From assembly GCF_019343455.1 (NCBI RefSeq), contig NZ_CP049362.1:2480001-2544000 (forward strand): DNA of 64,000 bases, written 5' to 3'. The notes beneath the pieces are model-generated. The model worked only from the letters and a program-made list of their open reading frames with translations, was not told where the DNA came from and made no database searches. Position numbers and translations under genes: made by a program. The stretch is from Alcaligenes ammonioxydans. Lineage in GTDB: Bacteria > Pseudomonadota > Gammaproteobacteria > Burkholderiales > Burkholderiaceae_B. This document shows, in pieces, positions 49,261-59,394 of this stretch; the first letter of the stretch is position 1; every line of letters starts with the position of its first letter.

Positions 49261-50331
49261 CTAGGCCATCGCCTCCAGAACCTGGGCAATGGCGGCACCG
49301 ACTTCTGCGGTGCTGGCCTGCCCACCCAGATCCGGCGTACGTGGGCCATTGGCCAGAACCTGCTCGATGGCTTGCACCACTTCGGCGGCTGCCTGGGGGT
49401 AGCCCAGGAAATCCAGCATCAAGGCACCACTCCAGATCTGACCGACCGGGTTGGCAATGCCTTTGCCGTAGATATCCGGTGCCGAGCCGTGTACGGGCTC
49501 AAACAAGGATGGGAACACGCGCTCGGGATTCAGGTTGGCCGACGGCGCAATGCCAATGGTGCCGGTACATGCCGGGCCCAGATCGGACAAGATGTCGCCA
49601 AACAGGTTGGAAGCCACCACCACATCAAACCAGTCCGGGTGCTGCACAAAGTGCGCACACAGAATATCGATGTGATACTTGTCCCACTTCACGTCAGGGT
49701 AGTGCTCGCCCATGGCGGCCACGCGCGAATCCCACCACGGCATGGAGATCGAAATACCGTTGGATTTGGTCGCCGCAGTAACGTGTTTACCGCGTTTTTT
49801 TGCCAGTTCAAAAGCGAACTTCAAGACACGGTCTGTACCGGTACGGGTAAACACACTTTCCTGAATCACCACCTCGCGCTGCGTGCCTTCAAACATGATG
49901 CCGCCGCTATTGGAGTACTCGCCTTCGGTATTCTCGCGCACGATAAAGAAATCAATATCGCCAGGCTCACGACCTGCCAGCGGCGAACGCACGCCGGGCA
50001 TCAAGCGCACCGGGCGCAAGTTGATGTACTGGTCAAATTCACGACGGAACTTGAACAGGGACTCCCACAGGGAAACATGATCCGGCACCAGATCGGGCCA
50101 CCCCATTGCGCCAAAGAAAATGGCCTCGGTATCCATTAGTTGGGCTTTCCAGTCCGAGGGCATCATGACACCATGCTTCTGGTAATAGTCCGAGCTCCAG
50201 TCCAGCACCTTCCAATCAAAATTGATGGCGTGACGACGAGCGACCACCTCCAAAATACGCAGCCCTTCTGGCATGACTTCCTTGCCGATCCCATCTCCCG
50301 CGATCACGGCAATACGATGAACGTTACTCAT
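49261..50331 (-). CDS. Tartrate dehydrogenase / D-malate dehydrogenase family protein
   Basis: The 356-residue protein belongs to the isocitrate/isopropylmalate dehydrogenase superfamily. NAD-binding and substrate residues resemble TtuC/DmlA: AVIAGDGIGKEVMPEG, RPVRLMPGVRSPL, FFIVRENTEGEYSNSGG, KSNGISISMPWWD and VVASNLFGDILSDLGPACTGTIGIAPSANLNPE, FEPVHGSAPDIYGKGIANPVG. Enzymes of this type oxidise tartrate, D-malate or related acids. ghrA lies 127 bp upstream on the same strand, which fits a tartrate-hydroxypyruvate-glycerate route. Confidence 0.9.
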   Translation of the reverse strand: MSNVHRIAVIAGDGIGKEVMPEGLRILEVVARRHAINFDWKVLDWSSDYYQKHGVMMPSDWKAQLMDTEAIFFGAMGWPDLVPDHVSLWESLFKFRREFDQYINLRPVRLMPGVRSPLAGREPGDIDFFIVRENTEGEYSNSGGIMFEGTQREVVIQESVFTRTGTDRVLKFAFELAKKRGKHVTAATKSNGISISMPWWDSRVAAMGEHYPDVKWDKYHIDILCAHFVQHPDWFDVVVASNLFGDILSDLGPACTGTIGIAPSANLNPERVFPSLFEPVHGSAPDIYGKGIANPVGQIWSGALMLDFLGYPQAAAEVVQAIEQVLANGPRTPDLGGQASTAEVGAAIAQVLEAMA

Positions 50332-50458
50332 TCCTCTTTCCTTGTGGTTTTACATGGCCGCAACGGCCTTATTCTGACAAGATGCTGCCCCGCTCAGGAA
50401 ACAGCAAGCGGCCTGCCCGCGTCCCCGGTGCTGGCAGGCTGACCGAAACTGAAAATGC

Positions 50459-51397
50459 TTAATACCCCAGCGTGTGATCGACTTGCCCTGAAGCAGGCTT
50501 GCCTTGCTGCAACAGCACGATACGCGAGCCGATCTGCTCCAAGGCCAGGTCACGCACGGTGATGCCCGAGATATGCGGCGTAACCATCACAGAGGCAATA
50601 CCCCAGTAGGGATGATCAGCCGGCAAGGGCTCCTGGGTAAACGCATCGAGCAAGGCGCCAGACAAATGGCCACTTTGAAGTGCTTCCACCACGTCAGCAT
50701 CCACCAGATGCCCACCACGAGCCACATTGATCAAAAAGCCGCCCGGCTGCAGATGCGACAGAAGCTCGCGATTGATCAGACCTTCGGTTTGCGCAGTCAA
50801 GGGCAACGCATTGACCAGAATACGACTGGCCGAGACACAGTCTTTCAGCCCCTGATCACCGGCATAGCAAGGGAAATCCGCTTCACGCAGCCGACGGGAC
50901 CAACCCTGTACGGGATAACCCAGACTGGCGATCACCTGGGCTATCTTGCTGCCAATCGCCCCCAATCCCAACACCGCGACCGGCCACTGGCGACGATCAA
51001 TCGGGCGATACGCCTTCCACGTACCCTTTCGCGCTTGCTCCTCATAAGGCGTGAAACGACCCACAGCACGCAAAACACCGTACAAGGCATATTCCGCCAT
51101 TTGCTCGGCCATGCCAGCATCTTCAAGGCGATATAAGGGCATGCCAGCCGGAATAGAACCGGCCACTGCGTCCACGCCCGCGCCCAGATTAAACGTAGCG
51201 CGTAAGTCGGGCTCCTGCTGAAACAGGATCGGGTCCGGTTGCCACACCACGGCGTAAGTCGCACCCGTGCTGGGCTGTCCGGGGACGAACTCATCAACCT
51301 TCCAATCGGGATAGGCGTTGCGAAACTCCTGCGCCCACCGAGCGGTTTCAGTTGACCGCGCCGTAGCGATGATCAAATGAGGCTGTGATACTGGCAT
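50459..51397 (-). CDS. ghrA: Glyoxylate/hydroxypyruvate reductase A
   Basis: The 312-residue D-2-hydroxyacid dehydrogenase of the GhrA class has the dinucleotide motif GLGAIGSKIAQ, catalytic Arg in NVARGGHLVDADV, Glu in AFTQEPLP and His in VTPHISG. It reduces glyoxylate to glycolate and hydroxypyruvate to D-glycerate. Its start overlaps the stop of the YjgR-like gene by one base (TAATG), so the two are translationally coupled. Confidence 0.93.
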   Translation of the reverse strand: MPVSQPHLIIATARSTETARWAQEFRNAYPDWKVDEFVPGQPSTGATYAVVWQPDPILFQQEPDLRATFNLGAGVDAVAGSIPAGMPLYRLEDAGMAEQMAEYALYGVLRAVGRFTPYEEQARKGTWKAYRPIDRRQWPVAVLGLGAIGSKIAQVIASLGYPVQGWSRRLREADFPCYAGDQGLKDCVSASRILVNALPLTAQTEGLINRELLSHLQPGGFLINVARGGHLVDADVVEALQSGHLSGALLDAFTQEPLPADHPYWGIASVMVTPHISGITVRDLALEQIGSRIVLLQQGKPASGQVDHTLGY

Positions 51398-52899
51398 TAA
51401 CGCTTCCCCCCGAACAAAGATCCCAACACCCCACGCAGCACTTTGGTCGCGGCCCGTTTGGTTTCCGTTTTGATCATGCTCTGCACCAAACCATCCTTTT
51501 TGCCACCTCGTGGCCCGGTTGATCCAAACAGAAAATCATTGACCACACCCATCAGCCCTTCGTCCTTGACTGCTGGGCCACCGGCTTGTGTTGCTCCAGC
51601 CGCCCCATTGGCAGCCGCATCCGCCGCCTTTTTCGCCAGCACCTCGTACGCCGATTCCCGGTCAATGGCCTGGTCATACTTCAAGCCGAGCAAGGAGGCC
51701 TGACGCACCATCTGTCGCTCAGCCTCCGTAGCCGGGCCAATCCGACTGCCCGGCGCCACCAGCCAGGCGCGCTCGGTAGGTGTGGGAATACCCTTGGCAT
51801 CGAGCATGGATACCAGCGCCTCGCCCACACCCAGCTCGGTAATGGCCGCCTCAATGTCCAGGCCGGGATTGGGACGCATGGTTTGCGCCGCTGTTTTGAC
51901 CGCCTTCTGATCGCGTGGGGTAAAAGCGCGCAAAGCATGTTGAACCCGATTGCCCAGTTGACCCAATACCGTGTCGGGAATATCCAGCGGGTTTTGCGTC
52001 ACGAAATAAATACCTACCCCTTTGGAGCGGATCAGGCGCACCACCTGCTCGACTTTCTCCAGCAAGGCCTTTGGCGCGCCGGTAAACAATAAGTGGGCTT
52101 CATCAAAAAAGAACACCAGACGAGGCTTGTCCAGATCCCCCACCTCCGGCAGGCGCTCGTACAAATCAGCCAGCATCCAGAGCAGAAACACCGCGTACAA
52201 GCGCGGCGACTGCATCAGCTTGTCGGCAGCCAGTACATTGATCATGCCGCGCCCGGAGGCATCGGTACGAATCCAGTCCATGACATCCAGAGCAGGTTCG
52301 CCAAAGAAACGATCCGCCCCCTGGGTTTCCAGACGCAGCAAGGCGCGCTGGATGGCTCCGACACTGGCCGCGGCAATATTGCCGTACTGGCTGCGCAGTT
52401 GGGCCGCACGATCCGACACATCCAGCAGCAAAGCCCGCAAATCTTTCAAATCCAGAATCAGCTGCCCCTCGTCGTCGGCCACACGAAACACGATATTCAG
52501 AATGCCTTCCTGGGTATCGTTCAATTCCAGAATCCGGGAGAGCAGTAACGGCCCCATGTCGGAGATCGTGGCGCGAACCGGATGGCCCTGCTCGCCAAAG
52601 ATGTCCCAGAAGGTGACCGGGTTTGCCCCCCAGACCGGCTCTGGCAGGCCCAGCCGCTGCAGGCGCTCCTGCAGTTTGGGGTTGGCTTGTGCTGCCTGGG
52701 ATATGCCGCTCAGGTCGCCTTTGGCATCGGCCAGGAAAACGGGCGTTCCCAGCCGGGAGAAGGCTTCGGCCAACACTTGCAAGGTGACGGTCTTGCCGGT
52801 CCCGGTGGCGCCCGTAATGCAACCGTGACGGTTGGCCAGCGCAGGCAGCAGATAGACGGGAGTATGGCTGTTTTGAGCAAGCAAAATCGGATCGGCCAT
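51397..52899 (-). CDS. HerA-like ATPase, DUF853 (YjgR) family
   Basis: The 500-residue P-loop ATPase has Walker [13 protein letters not shown] near residue 34, [11 protein letters not shown], Walker [14 protein letters not shown] and an arginine-finger region [36 protein letters not shown]. It resembles the YjgR/HerA group of FtsK-related translocases, whose role is unclear. An Ala/Gly-rich linker (~425-445) leads to a basic C-terminus ([17 protein letters not shown]). First gene of a two-gene unit with ghrA. Confidence 0.9.
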   Translation of the reverse strand: MADPILLAQNSHTPVYLLPALANRHGCITGATGTGKTVTLQVLAEAFSRLGTPVFLADAKGDLSGISQAAQANPKLQERLQRLGLPEPVWGANPVTFWDIFGEQGHPVRATISDMGPLLLSRILELNDTQEGILNIVFRVADDEGQLILDLKDLRALLLDVSDRAAQLRSQYGNIAAASVGAIQRALLRLETQGADRFFGEPALDVMDWIRTDASGRGMINVLAADKLMQSPRLYAVFLLWMLADLYERLPEVGDLDKPRLVFFFDEAHLLFTGAPKALLEKVEQVVRLIRSKGVGIYFVTQNPLDIPDTVLGQLGNRVQHALRAFTPRDQKAVKTAAQTMRPNPGLDIEAAITELGVGEALVSMLDAKGIPTPTERAWLVAPGSRIGPATEAERQMVRQASLLGLKYDQAIDRESAYEVLAKKAADAAANGAAGATQAGGPAVKDEGLMGVVNDFLFGSTGPRGGKKDGLVQSMIKTETKRAATKVLRGVLGSLFGGKR

Positions 52900-53038
52900 G
52901 ATTGTTTGTTCTCTTCCAGATAGAATGCCAAGTGCCTAGATTCTAGCGACTTTCACCCAAGCTCGGGCCTTGTCGCCCAGACAGGTTAAAATAGATCTGT
53001 TTTTCTTTGAACGTAGTCTACTGAATTGGTAATACTTT

Positions 53039-53770
53039 ATGGCCGGACATAGTAAATGGGCGAATATTCAGCACCGTAAGGGTCGTCAGGACGCAAAACG
53101 GGGCAAACTTTGGACCAAGATCATTCGTGAGGTCACCGTGGCCGCACGTACCGGCGGCCCTGACCCCGAGTCCAACCCACGTTTGCGCATGGCCTGGGAC
53201 AAGGCAACCGCAGCCAATATGCCCAAAGACAATATCCTGCGTGCCATCCAGCGCGGCGCAGGCGGCGCGGATGATGCCAACTACGAAGAAATTCGCTACG
53301 AGGGCTATGGCATTAACGGTGCTGCCGTGATCGTGGACTGCATGACCGACAATCGTCAGCGCACCGTCTCGGATGTGCGTCACGCCTTTACCAAAAATGG
53401 CGGCAATCTGGGTCTGGACGGCTCGGTGGTGTTTCAATTCCGCCACTGCGGCCAGTTCCTGTTCGCCCCGGGCACCTCGGAGGACACCATCATGGAAATC
53501 GGCCTGGAGGCCGGTGCCGACGATATCGTCACGGACGAAGAGGGCCTGATTGAAGTGCTGTGCGCTCCCTCGGACTACCCGGCTGTGCAGGCTGCCTTTC
53601 AGGCCGCAGGCCTGACGCCTGAGGTCGAAGGCGTGGTCATGAAGGCGCTGAATGAAACCGAACTGAGCGGCGAGGACGCCGCCAAAATGCAAAAACTTCT
53701 GGACGCACTGGAAGGCCTGGACGATGTTCAAGAGGTCTACACCACCGCCGTCATGGACGAAGCCGAATAA
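53039..53770 (+). CDS. yebC: YebC/PmpR-family translation-associated protein
   Basis: The 243-residue protein has the diagnostic N-terminus [23 protein letters not shown], then the central and C-terminal domains with [19 protein letters not shown] and an acidic tail (VMDEAE). YebC-type proteins have been described as transcription regulators and as factors that relieve ribosome stalling at proline runs. It begins the conserved yebC-purD-hemF-nadD-rsfS-rlmH-maf run. Confidence 0.96.
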   Translation: MAGHSKWANIQHRKGRQDAKRGKLWTKIIREVTVAARTGGPDPESNPRLRMAWDKATAANMPKDNILRAIQRGAGGADDANYEEIRYEGYGINGAAVIVDCMTDNRQRTVSDVRHAFTKNGGNLGLDGSVVFQFRHCGQFLFAPGTSEDTIMEIGLEAGADDIVTDEEGLIEVLCAPSDYPAVQAAFQAAGLTPEVEGVVMKALNETELSGEDAAKMQKLLDALEGLDDVQEVYTTAVMDEAE

Positions 53771-53817
53771 GCCATTTCTGTAACCTCCTCTTTGCGGGCC
53801 CTGCCCGACTCATCACT

Positions 53818-55107
53818 ATGAAGCTACTTGTTGTCGGCAGCGGCGGCCGTGAACACGCCTTGGCATGGCGCCTGGCCCAATCTGCACGTGTGCAGACTGT
53901 CTACGTTGCCCCTGGCAATGGCGGCACTGCGCGTGCCGAACGTATTGAAAACCTGGCCATCACCGATATCCAGGAACTGATTGCCTTTGTGAAGCAAGAG
54001 AAAATTGCCTTCACCGTCGTCGGCCCGGAGGCCCCGCTGGCAGCCGGTATCGTGGACGCTTTCCGGGCGGCCGGCCTGAAGATCTTCGGCCCCACCCAGG
54101 CAGCAGCCCAGTTGGAAAGTTCCAAAGACTACGCCAAGGCCTTTATGGTGCGTCACAACATTCCAACGGCGGCCTACGCCACCTTTACCGACCCCGAGGC
54201 GGCCAAGGATTACATCCGCCAGCAAGGCGCTCCGATTGTGGTCAAGGCCGATGGCCTGGCCGCCGGCAAGGGCGTAATCGTGGCCACCACGCTGGAAGAA
54301 GCGCTGGGTGCGATTGACGACATCCTCGGTGATGGCCGCTTTGGTGCTGCCGGTGCCCGCGTCGTGGTGGAAGAATGCCTGACCGGCGAGGAAGCCAGCT
54401 TCATCGTGATGTGTGACGGCAAAAATGTGCTGCCCATGGCGACCAGCCAGGACCACAAGCGTTTGAAAGATGGCGACCAAGGCCCCAACACCGGCGGGAT
54501 GGGCGCGTACTCGCCTGCGCCTATCGTCAGCCCCACGCTGCACAACCGCATCATGCGCGAAGTCATTCACCCCACCATGCAGGGAATGGCCAAGGAAGGC
54601 CTGCCCTACTCCGGCTTCCTGTATGCCGGCGTCATGATTGGCGATGGCCCGGATGCCACCCGTCCCATCAAGGTACTGGAATTCAACTGCCGCATGGGCG
54701 ATCCTGAAACCCAGCCCATCATGATGCGCATCAAGAGCGATCTGACCGAAACCTTCGAGCTGGCTCTGGCCGGCAAGCTGGACGAAGCCACGATTGAATG
54801 GGATCGTCGTACTGCTATTGGTGTGGTTCTGGCCGCGGCCAACTACCCCGAAGAACCCCGCACGGGCGATGTCATCACCCAGTTTGCCAACGATACCGAC
54901 GAGTGCATCACTTTCCACGCTGGCACCCAGATGAAGGACGGCGTCGTGGTGACCACGGGCGGCCGTGTGCTCTGCGTGACCGCAATGGCCGATTCCATCC
55001 GTCGTGCCCAGGAAGCAGCCTACCAGGCCATTTCCCAGACTCATTTTGACGGCAAACAATTTCGCACCGATATTGGCTGGCGCGCCCTGCCCAGCAGCGA
55101 AACCTGA
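53818..55107 (+). CDS. purD: Phosphoribosylamine--glycine ligase
   Basis: The 429-residue ATP-grasp enzyme joins glycine to phosphoribosylamine in purine synthesis. N-terminal MKLLVVGSGGREHALAW, VVKADGLAAGKGV, LTGEEASFIVMCDG, DHKRLKDGDQGPNTGGMGAYSPAPI and EFNCRMGDPETQPIM are all intact. It lies 47 bp after yebC. Confidence 0.97.
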   Translation: MKLLVVGSGGREHALAWRLAQSARVQTVYVAPGNGGTARAERIENLAITDIQELIAFVKQEKIAFTVVGPEAPLAAGIVDAFRAAGLKIFGPTQAAAQLESSKDYAKAFMVRHNIPTAAYATFTDPEAAKDYIRQQGAPIVVKADGLAAGKGVIVATTLEEALGAIDDILGDGRFGAAGARVVVEECLTGEEASFIVMCDGKNVLPMATSQDHKRLKDGDQGPNTGGMGAYSPAPIVSPTLHNRIMREVIHPTMQGMAKEGLPYSGFLYAGVMIGDGPDATRPIKVLEFNCRMGDPETQPIMMRIKSDLTETFELALAGKLDEATIEWDRRTAIGVVLAAANYPEEPRTGDVITQFANDTDECITFHAGTQMKDGVVVTTGGRVLCVTAMADSIRRAQEAAYQAISQTHFDGKQFRTDIGWRALPSSET

Positions 55108-55128
55108 TTCACGCAGCAAGGTCTTTCC

Positions 55129-56034
55129 ATGTCTTTACCCATTGATACCGTCCAGGCTTATTTCCGTCAGTTGCAAAGCCACATCGTGGACACCCTGGAG
55201 CAATTGGACGGCACGCCCTTCGAGTCGGACCAATGGGATCGTCCAGAAGGCGGGGGCGGCTTGTCCCGCCTGCTGGAGAACGGCCCCGTGTTCGAACGGG
55301 CAGCCGTTTTGTTCAGCCACGTCAAGGGGCATACCCTGCCCCCCTCGGCCAGTGCTCACCGTCCAGAGCTGGCCGGTCGCCCCTGGGAGGCCATGGGGGT
55401 ATCGCTGGTGATTCACCCGCGCAACCCCTTTGTGCCCACCACGCACATGAACGTGCGTATGTTTGTGGCTCAGGCCCAGACAGCGGACCAGGCCGATGTG
55501 TTCTGGTTTGGTGGCGGTATGGACTTGACGCCCTACTACCTGAACGAGGACGATGCCCGTCATTTCCATCAGGTCTGCCACGACGCCCTGGCCCCACATG
55601 GTGAGGATTACTATCCGCGCTACAAGCGCTGGTGCGACGAGTATTTCTATCTGAAGCATCGCAACGAAACCCGCGGTATTGGCGGCATTTTCTACGATGA
55701 CCTGAACGAGCCCGGCTTTGAGGCCAGCTTCGCACTGACGCGCTCGGTAGGCAATGCCTTTACCGACGCCTACGTACCCATAGTGCGTGCCCGCATGGAT
55801 CACGCCTATACACCAGCGCACCGGGACTTCCAGGCCATACGCCGTGGGCGCTACGTCGAGTTCAATCTGGTGTTTGACCGGGGCACCCTCTTTGGTCTGC
55901 AGTCGGGAGGACGTACTGAATCCATCCTGCTGTCCATGCCTCCTCAAGCAAACTGGCGCTACAACTGGTCGCCCGAACCGGGCACGCCGGAAGCGGCCCT
56001 GGCGCAATATCTGGTGCCGCGCGAATGGATTTAA
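55129..56034 (+). CDS. hemF: Coproporphyrinogen-III oxidase, oxygen-dependent
   Basis: The 301-residue HemF decarboxylates coproporphyrinogen III with O2 in heme synthesis. Signature blocks: [51 protein letters not shown] and [39 protein letters not shown]. Its last codons overlap nadD by 10 bp. Confidence 0.97.
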   Translation: MSLPIDTVQAYFRQLQSHIVDTLEQLDGTPFESDQWDRPEGGGGLSRLLENGPVFERAAVLFSHVKGHTLPPSASAHRPELAGRPWEAMGVSLVIHPRNPFVPTTHMNVRMFVAQAQTADQADVFWFGGGMDLTPYYLNEDDARHFHQVCHDALAPHGEDYYPRYKRWCDEYFYLKHRNETRGIGGIFYDDLNEPGFEASFALTRSVGNAFTDAYVPIVRARMDHAYTPAHRDFQAIRRGRYVEFNLVFDRGTLFGLQSGGRTESILLSMPPQANWRYNWSPEPGTPEAALAQYLVPREWI

Positions 56035-56642
56035 AGCGTGTAGGGCTTCTGGGAGGCAGTTTTGATCCCATCCACAAGGCTCACGTCGCGCTGGCGCTCG
56101 CCGCGCTTGAGCAATTGCAGCTGGATCAGGTACAGCTTCTGCCTGCCGCCCAGCCCTGGCAACGCGATGCGCTGGGCGCCAGCGCCCAGGATCGTCTGGC
56201 CATGGCGGAACTGGCGGCGCAAGGCCACTCCGGCTTGCGGGTGAACCCGGTAGAGATCGAACGCGGCGGCCCCACCTACACCATAGACACCGTGCGCCAG
56301 TTGCCTGCCGGAACACGGTTTTTCTGGATTTTAGGCAGCGATCAGTTGCATAATTTTTGCAGCTGGAACGACTGGCAGGAAATTCTCGAGCACGTCGAAC
56401 TGGCTGTTGCCCAGCGCCCTGGCAGCCCCTTGGAAACGCCCACGGCCTTGCAGCAGGAACTGAGCCGGCTTCAACGCCGTTTACATCAGATCGACTTTCT
56501 TCCCATGGATGTCTCGGCGACCCAGATTCGGGAGCGAGTGCAGCGTGGTGACAACATCACAGCCCTGGTCCCGGAAAAAGTCGCTCAATACATTGACAAA
56601 AAACGGCTCTATCTTTCCCACCCACAGGCGCGCCCTGTATAG
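56025..56642 (+). CDS. nadD: Nicotinate-nucleotide adenylyltransferase
   Basis: The 205-residue nucleotidyltransferase makes deamido-NAD from NaMN and ATP. It has [15 protein letters not shown] (the HxGH-like motif, here HKAH), [21 protein letters not shown] and the ATP-binding [12 protein letters not shown]. It overlaps the end of hemF, consistent with coupled translation. Confidence 0.95.
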   Translation: MDLKRVGLLGGSFDPIHKAHVALALAALEQLQLDQVQLLPAAQPWQRDALGASAQDRLAMAELAAQGHSGLRVNPVEIERGGPTYTIDTVRQLPAGTRFFWILGSDQLHNFCSWNDWQEILEHVELAVAQRPGSPLETPTALQQELSRLQRRLHQIDFLPMDVSATQIRERVQRGDNITALVPEKVAQYIDKKRLYLSHPQARPV

Positions 56643-56650
56643 TTCTTTTT

Positions 56651-57055
56651 ATGAATATAGAAACACTTCAACGACTCGTCATCGATGCCCTCGAGGACGT
56701 CAAAGCTCAAGACATCAAGGTCTTTAGCACAACCCACATGACCGGCCTGTTCGATCGTGTGGTCATCGCCAGTGGTACGTCCAACCGGCAAACTCGCGCT
56801 CTGGCCCAGAGCGTTTCTGATAAAGCACGTCAAAACAAAGTCGAAGTCCTGGCGCATGAAGGCGAGGACACCGGTGAATGGGTGCTGCTGGACTTGGGTG
56901 ACATCGTGGTGCATTGCATGCAACCCGCCATCCGCCAGTACTACAACCTGGAAGAACTGTGGGGCGAGCGCCCCGTCGAAGTGGAGCTGCTGCCGCAATC
57001 GCGTCAGGTCCCACCGGCTGGCTTCTTCGCCAGCGCTGCCGACGACGAAGACTAA
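56651..57055 (+). CDS. rsfS: Ribosomal silencing factor
   Basis: The 134-residue RsfS (YbeB/Iojap) protein binds uL14 on the 50S subunit and blocks subunit joining during starvation. Seen: ALEDVKAQDIKVFSTTHMTGLFDRVVIASGTSNRQTRALA, GEDTGEWVLLDLGDIVVHCMQPAIRQYYNLEELW. It has an additional C-terminal tail of ~20 residues with acidic end. It follows nadD by 8 bp and ends with a terminator before rlmH. Confidence 0.96.
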   Translation: MNIETLQRLVIDALEDVKAQDIKVFSTTHMTGLFDRVVIASGTSNRQTRALAQSVSDKARQNKVEVLAHEGEDTGEWVLLDLGDIVVHCMQPAIRQYYNLEELWGERPVEVELLPQSRQVPPAGFFASAADDED

Positions 57056-57086
57056 GCCCCCCCTCCGCCCTTTCCCGGCGGTACTC

Positions 57087-57114
57087 AGGCCGCAACCAAG
57101 CTTGCGGCCTTTTT
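57087..57114 (+). terminator. Intrinsic terminator between rsfS and rlmH
   Basis: The 9-bp stem AGGCCGCAA / TTGCGGCCT (57087-57095 / 57102-57110) is followed by TTTTT. It separates two genes that are often co-transcribed. Confidence 0.85.
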
Positions 57115-57117
57115 ATT

Positions 57118-57309
57118 GCCGGGCCGCTCCCAAAGCTCGGCGCCTGCGGTAAAAAATGTCCCCTGGCGAATCCAAGCGGCTTGCTGGCCGCGAGGTGGAG
57201 CGCAAACCGAAGGCGCAGCGTGAGGGCTTTTTACCGCCGGGCCGCCCCAAGGTAACAAGCGCCCCGTCGGGAGAAGCAAGCCGAAGGCGTAGCGTGGGGG
57301 CCCTTTTTT
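57118..57309. repeat. Imperfect duplicated GC-rich repeats between rsfS and rlmH
   Basis: Two blocks recur. GCCGGGCCGC is at 57118-57127 and 57236-57245. A longer unit of about 30 bp (GCAARCCGAAGGCGYAGCG then TGRGGGC and a T-run) is at 57202-57232 and 57276-57309. Each long unit ends in a T-run and so may act as an additional terminator. Likely a small intergenic repeat family rather than coding DNA. Confidence 0.65.
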
Positions 57310-57345
57310 CCTTCATTTCTTTTTTGTTTCTTCTGACGACGTTTC

Positions 57346-57816
57346 ATGAAACTCATTGTCATCGCGGTAGGTCAGCGTATGCCCGACTGGGTGGAACAGG
57401 GCTGGCAGGAATATGCACGCCGCATGCCCCAGGACTGCGCCATAGAACTCCGTGAAATCAAGGCCGAACCCCGTACCAGCGGCAAAACGCCTGCCCAGAT
57501 GATGCAGGCCGAGGCAAAACGTATTGAAGCGGCCATTCCCGCCCAGGCGATGCGCATTGCCCTGGACGAACGCGGCAAGGATCTGACCACCGTCAAACTG
57601 GCCCAGGAGCTGGAGCGTTGGCGCAATAGTGGTCAGGACATTGCGATTCTGGTGGGCGGCCCGGATGGCCTGGATTCGACCTTAAAGCAGAGCTGCCATG
57701 GCATGTTGCGTCTGTCCTCGCTAACGCTCCCCCATCCGCTGGTCCGCATCTTTCTGGCCGAACAACTGTATCGCGCCTGGTCCGTGATGACCGGGCACCC
57801 TTATCATCGCGCCTAA
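57346..57816 (+). CDS. rlmH: 23S rRNA pseudouridine-1915 N3-methyltransferase
   Basis: The 156-residue SPOUT methyltransferase modifies m3-pseudouridine 1915 in helix 69. It has the knotted SAM site [10 protein letters not shown] and the conserved C-terminus [34 protein letters not shown]. Usual length and position next to rsfS. Confidence 0.97.
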   Translation: MKLIVIAVGQRMPDWVEQGWQEYARRMPQDCAIELREIKAEPRTSGKTPAQMMQAEAKRIEAAIPAQAMRIALDERGKDLTTVKLAQELERWRNSGQDIAILVGGPDGLDSTLKQSCHGMLRLSSLTLPHPLVRIFLAEQLYRAWSVMTGHPYHRA

Positions 57817-57839
57817 ACCTATTTTTACTTCTGGTTCCT

Positions 57840-58451
57840 ATGCCTTTTCAGCCCATCTACCTGGCTTCAGCCAGTCCTCGCCGCCACGACCTGCTCAACA
57901 GCATACAGATCACGCATGAGGTTCTGGCTGTTCCCAGCCCTCCCGGCGAGGACGAACCCCGTCTGGCACAAGAAACCGTACTGGAGTACGTACGTCGCAC
58001 GGCTCGTGACAAGCTACAGCGGGCCCTGCAGTGGCGCGCGCAAAACAGCCAGCTGGATCAGGAGCGCGCCATTTTGAGCGCCGACACCACCGTGAGCATG
58101 GGCGAGGACATTTTTGGCAAACCCGCCGATCCGAGCGATGCGGCGCGTATCCTGCGCGAACTCTCGGGCCGCCGCCACAAAGTGACGACGGCCTTGTCAC
58201 TGGGCGTAGGTGGAGTGGAATTTGAAAGCATCAGCATCAGTGAAGTCAGTTTCAAAACCTTGAGTGAGCAGGAAATCCAGGAATATTGCGCGGGCGGGGA
58301 ACCGATGGGCAAGGCGGGTGCCTATGGTATTCAGGGTCTGGGCGGAGCGTTTGTCAGCCACCTGAGTGGCAGCTATACCGGTGTCATGGGACTGCCCGTC
58401 CATGAAACCTACCGCCTGCTGGAGCTGGCCAACCTGAAGCTGCGTACTTAA
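57840..58451 (+). CDS. maf: Maf-family nucleotide pyrophosphatase (YhdE type)
   Basis: The 203-residue Maf protein hydrolyses non-canonical or dTTP/UTP nucleotides. It begins IYLASASPRRHDLL (the SxSPRR motif), then ILSADTTVSMGEDIFGKP and GEPMGKAGAYGIQGLGGAFV. The YhdE-type motif favours dTTP/UTP specificity. It ends the yebC run; rng, which I would expect next in relatives, is absent here. Confidence 0.93.
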   Translation: MPFQPIYLASASPRRHDLLNSIQITHEVLAVPSPPGEDEPRLAQETVLEYVRRTARDKLQRALQWRAQNSQLDQERAILSADTTVSMGEDIFGKPADPSDAARILRELSGRRHKVTTALSLGVGGVEFESISISEVSFKTLSEQEIQEYCAGGEPMGKAGAYGIQGLGGAFVSHLSGSYTGVMGLPVHETYRLLELANLKLRT

Positions 58452-58600
58452 GTCCAGACCACAGCGGAAATACAGCCCGCTCGGAACAGGAATGGGGAAC
58501 TATCCCTGCGCGACCTAGTCCCATTCTTTTATTCCATTTGGCTCTTAGTATATGTTTTCTGGATATATACATTCACCGACTGTTTTGCAGGATTAACACC

Positions 58601-59374
58601 ATGCCGCTTTCCTCTTTTTCGATTCGTCTGGCTCTGGCCAGCCTACTGTACGCCGGCACCGCCGCTTACGCGGCTGAGCTTCCGGCTGCCTTGAAAGCCC
58701 TGGAAGAACAGGGGCTGTCTGTTGTGGGTGAATTTGACGCCCCGGGCGGGCTGAAAGCCTGGGGGGCCTACAGTGGTAATCAGGCGCTGGCCATTTACAA
58801 GCTGCCCGATGGACAACACATGATGGTGGGCACCATGATCGATGCCAAGGGCGAGGAAGTACGCCCGGCGGGTCTGGACAAGCTGGTGCAGCCGGTCATT
58901 GCCAAGGACATGCTGGGCAAGCTGGAAAAATCCCGCTGGATCAAGGATGGCGAAGACACAGCACCTCGCATAGTCTATGTCTTCACCGATCCCAACTGCC
59001 CTTACTGCATGCAGTTCTGGCAAATGGCCCGCCCCTGGGTCGAGTCCGGAAAAGTGCAGTTGCGCCATGTGATGGTGGGTATTCTGGCTCCCAGCAGCAG
59101 TCTGAAGTCGGCTGCCATTCTCGCCGCCGACAATCCCACCCAGGCCTTGAACGAGCATTCCCTGGCCATGCTGAAAGACCGCAGCGCCGGTATCAAAGGC
59201 CTGGACAGCGTGCCCAGCGACATTGAGGCCGACCTGACCCGCAACGAAGATTTGATGATGGGATGGGATCTGCGCGCCACGCCCGCCATGATCTGGCAAG
59301 ATGAGCAGGGCCGTATCCAAATGCAGACCGGAGCCTCACCCGACATCAGCGAACGGGTTTTCGGCCCTCGCTAA
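58601..59374 (+). CDS. dsbG: Thiol:disulfide interchange protein DsbG
   Basis: The 257-residue periplasmic protein has a signal peptide (ending AAYA-AELP), a DsbC/DsbG dimerisation domain and a thioredoxin fold with active site CPYC in YVFTDPNCPYCMQFW and the cis-Pro loop LRATPAM. DsbG reduces sulfenylated cysteines and can isomerise disulfides. The start at 58601 gives a proper signal peptide. Confidence 0.93.
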   Translation: MPLSSFSIRLALASLLYAGTAAYAAELPAALKALEEQGLSVVGEFDAPGGLKAWGAYSGNQALAIYKLPDGQHMMVGTMIDAKGEEVRPAGLDKLVQPVIAKDMLGKLEKSRWIKDGEDTAPRIVYVFTDPNCPYCMQFWQMARPWVESGKVQLRHVMVGILAPSSSLKSAAILAADNPTQALNEHSLAMLKDRSAGIKGLDSVPSDIEADLTRNEDLMMGWDLRATPAMIWQDEQGRIQMQTGASPDISERVFGPR

Positions 59375-59394
59375 TTCACCAGGAAAACCGACTC

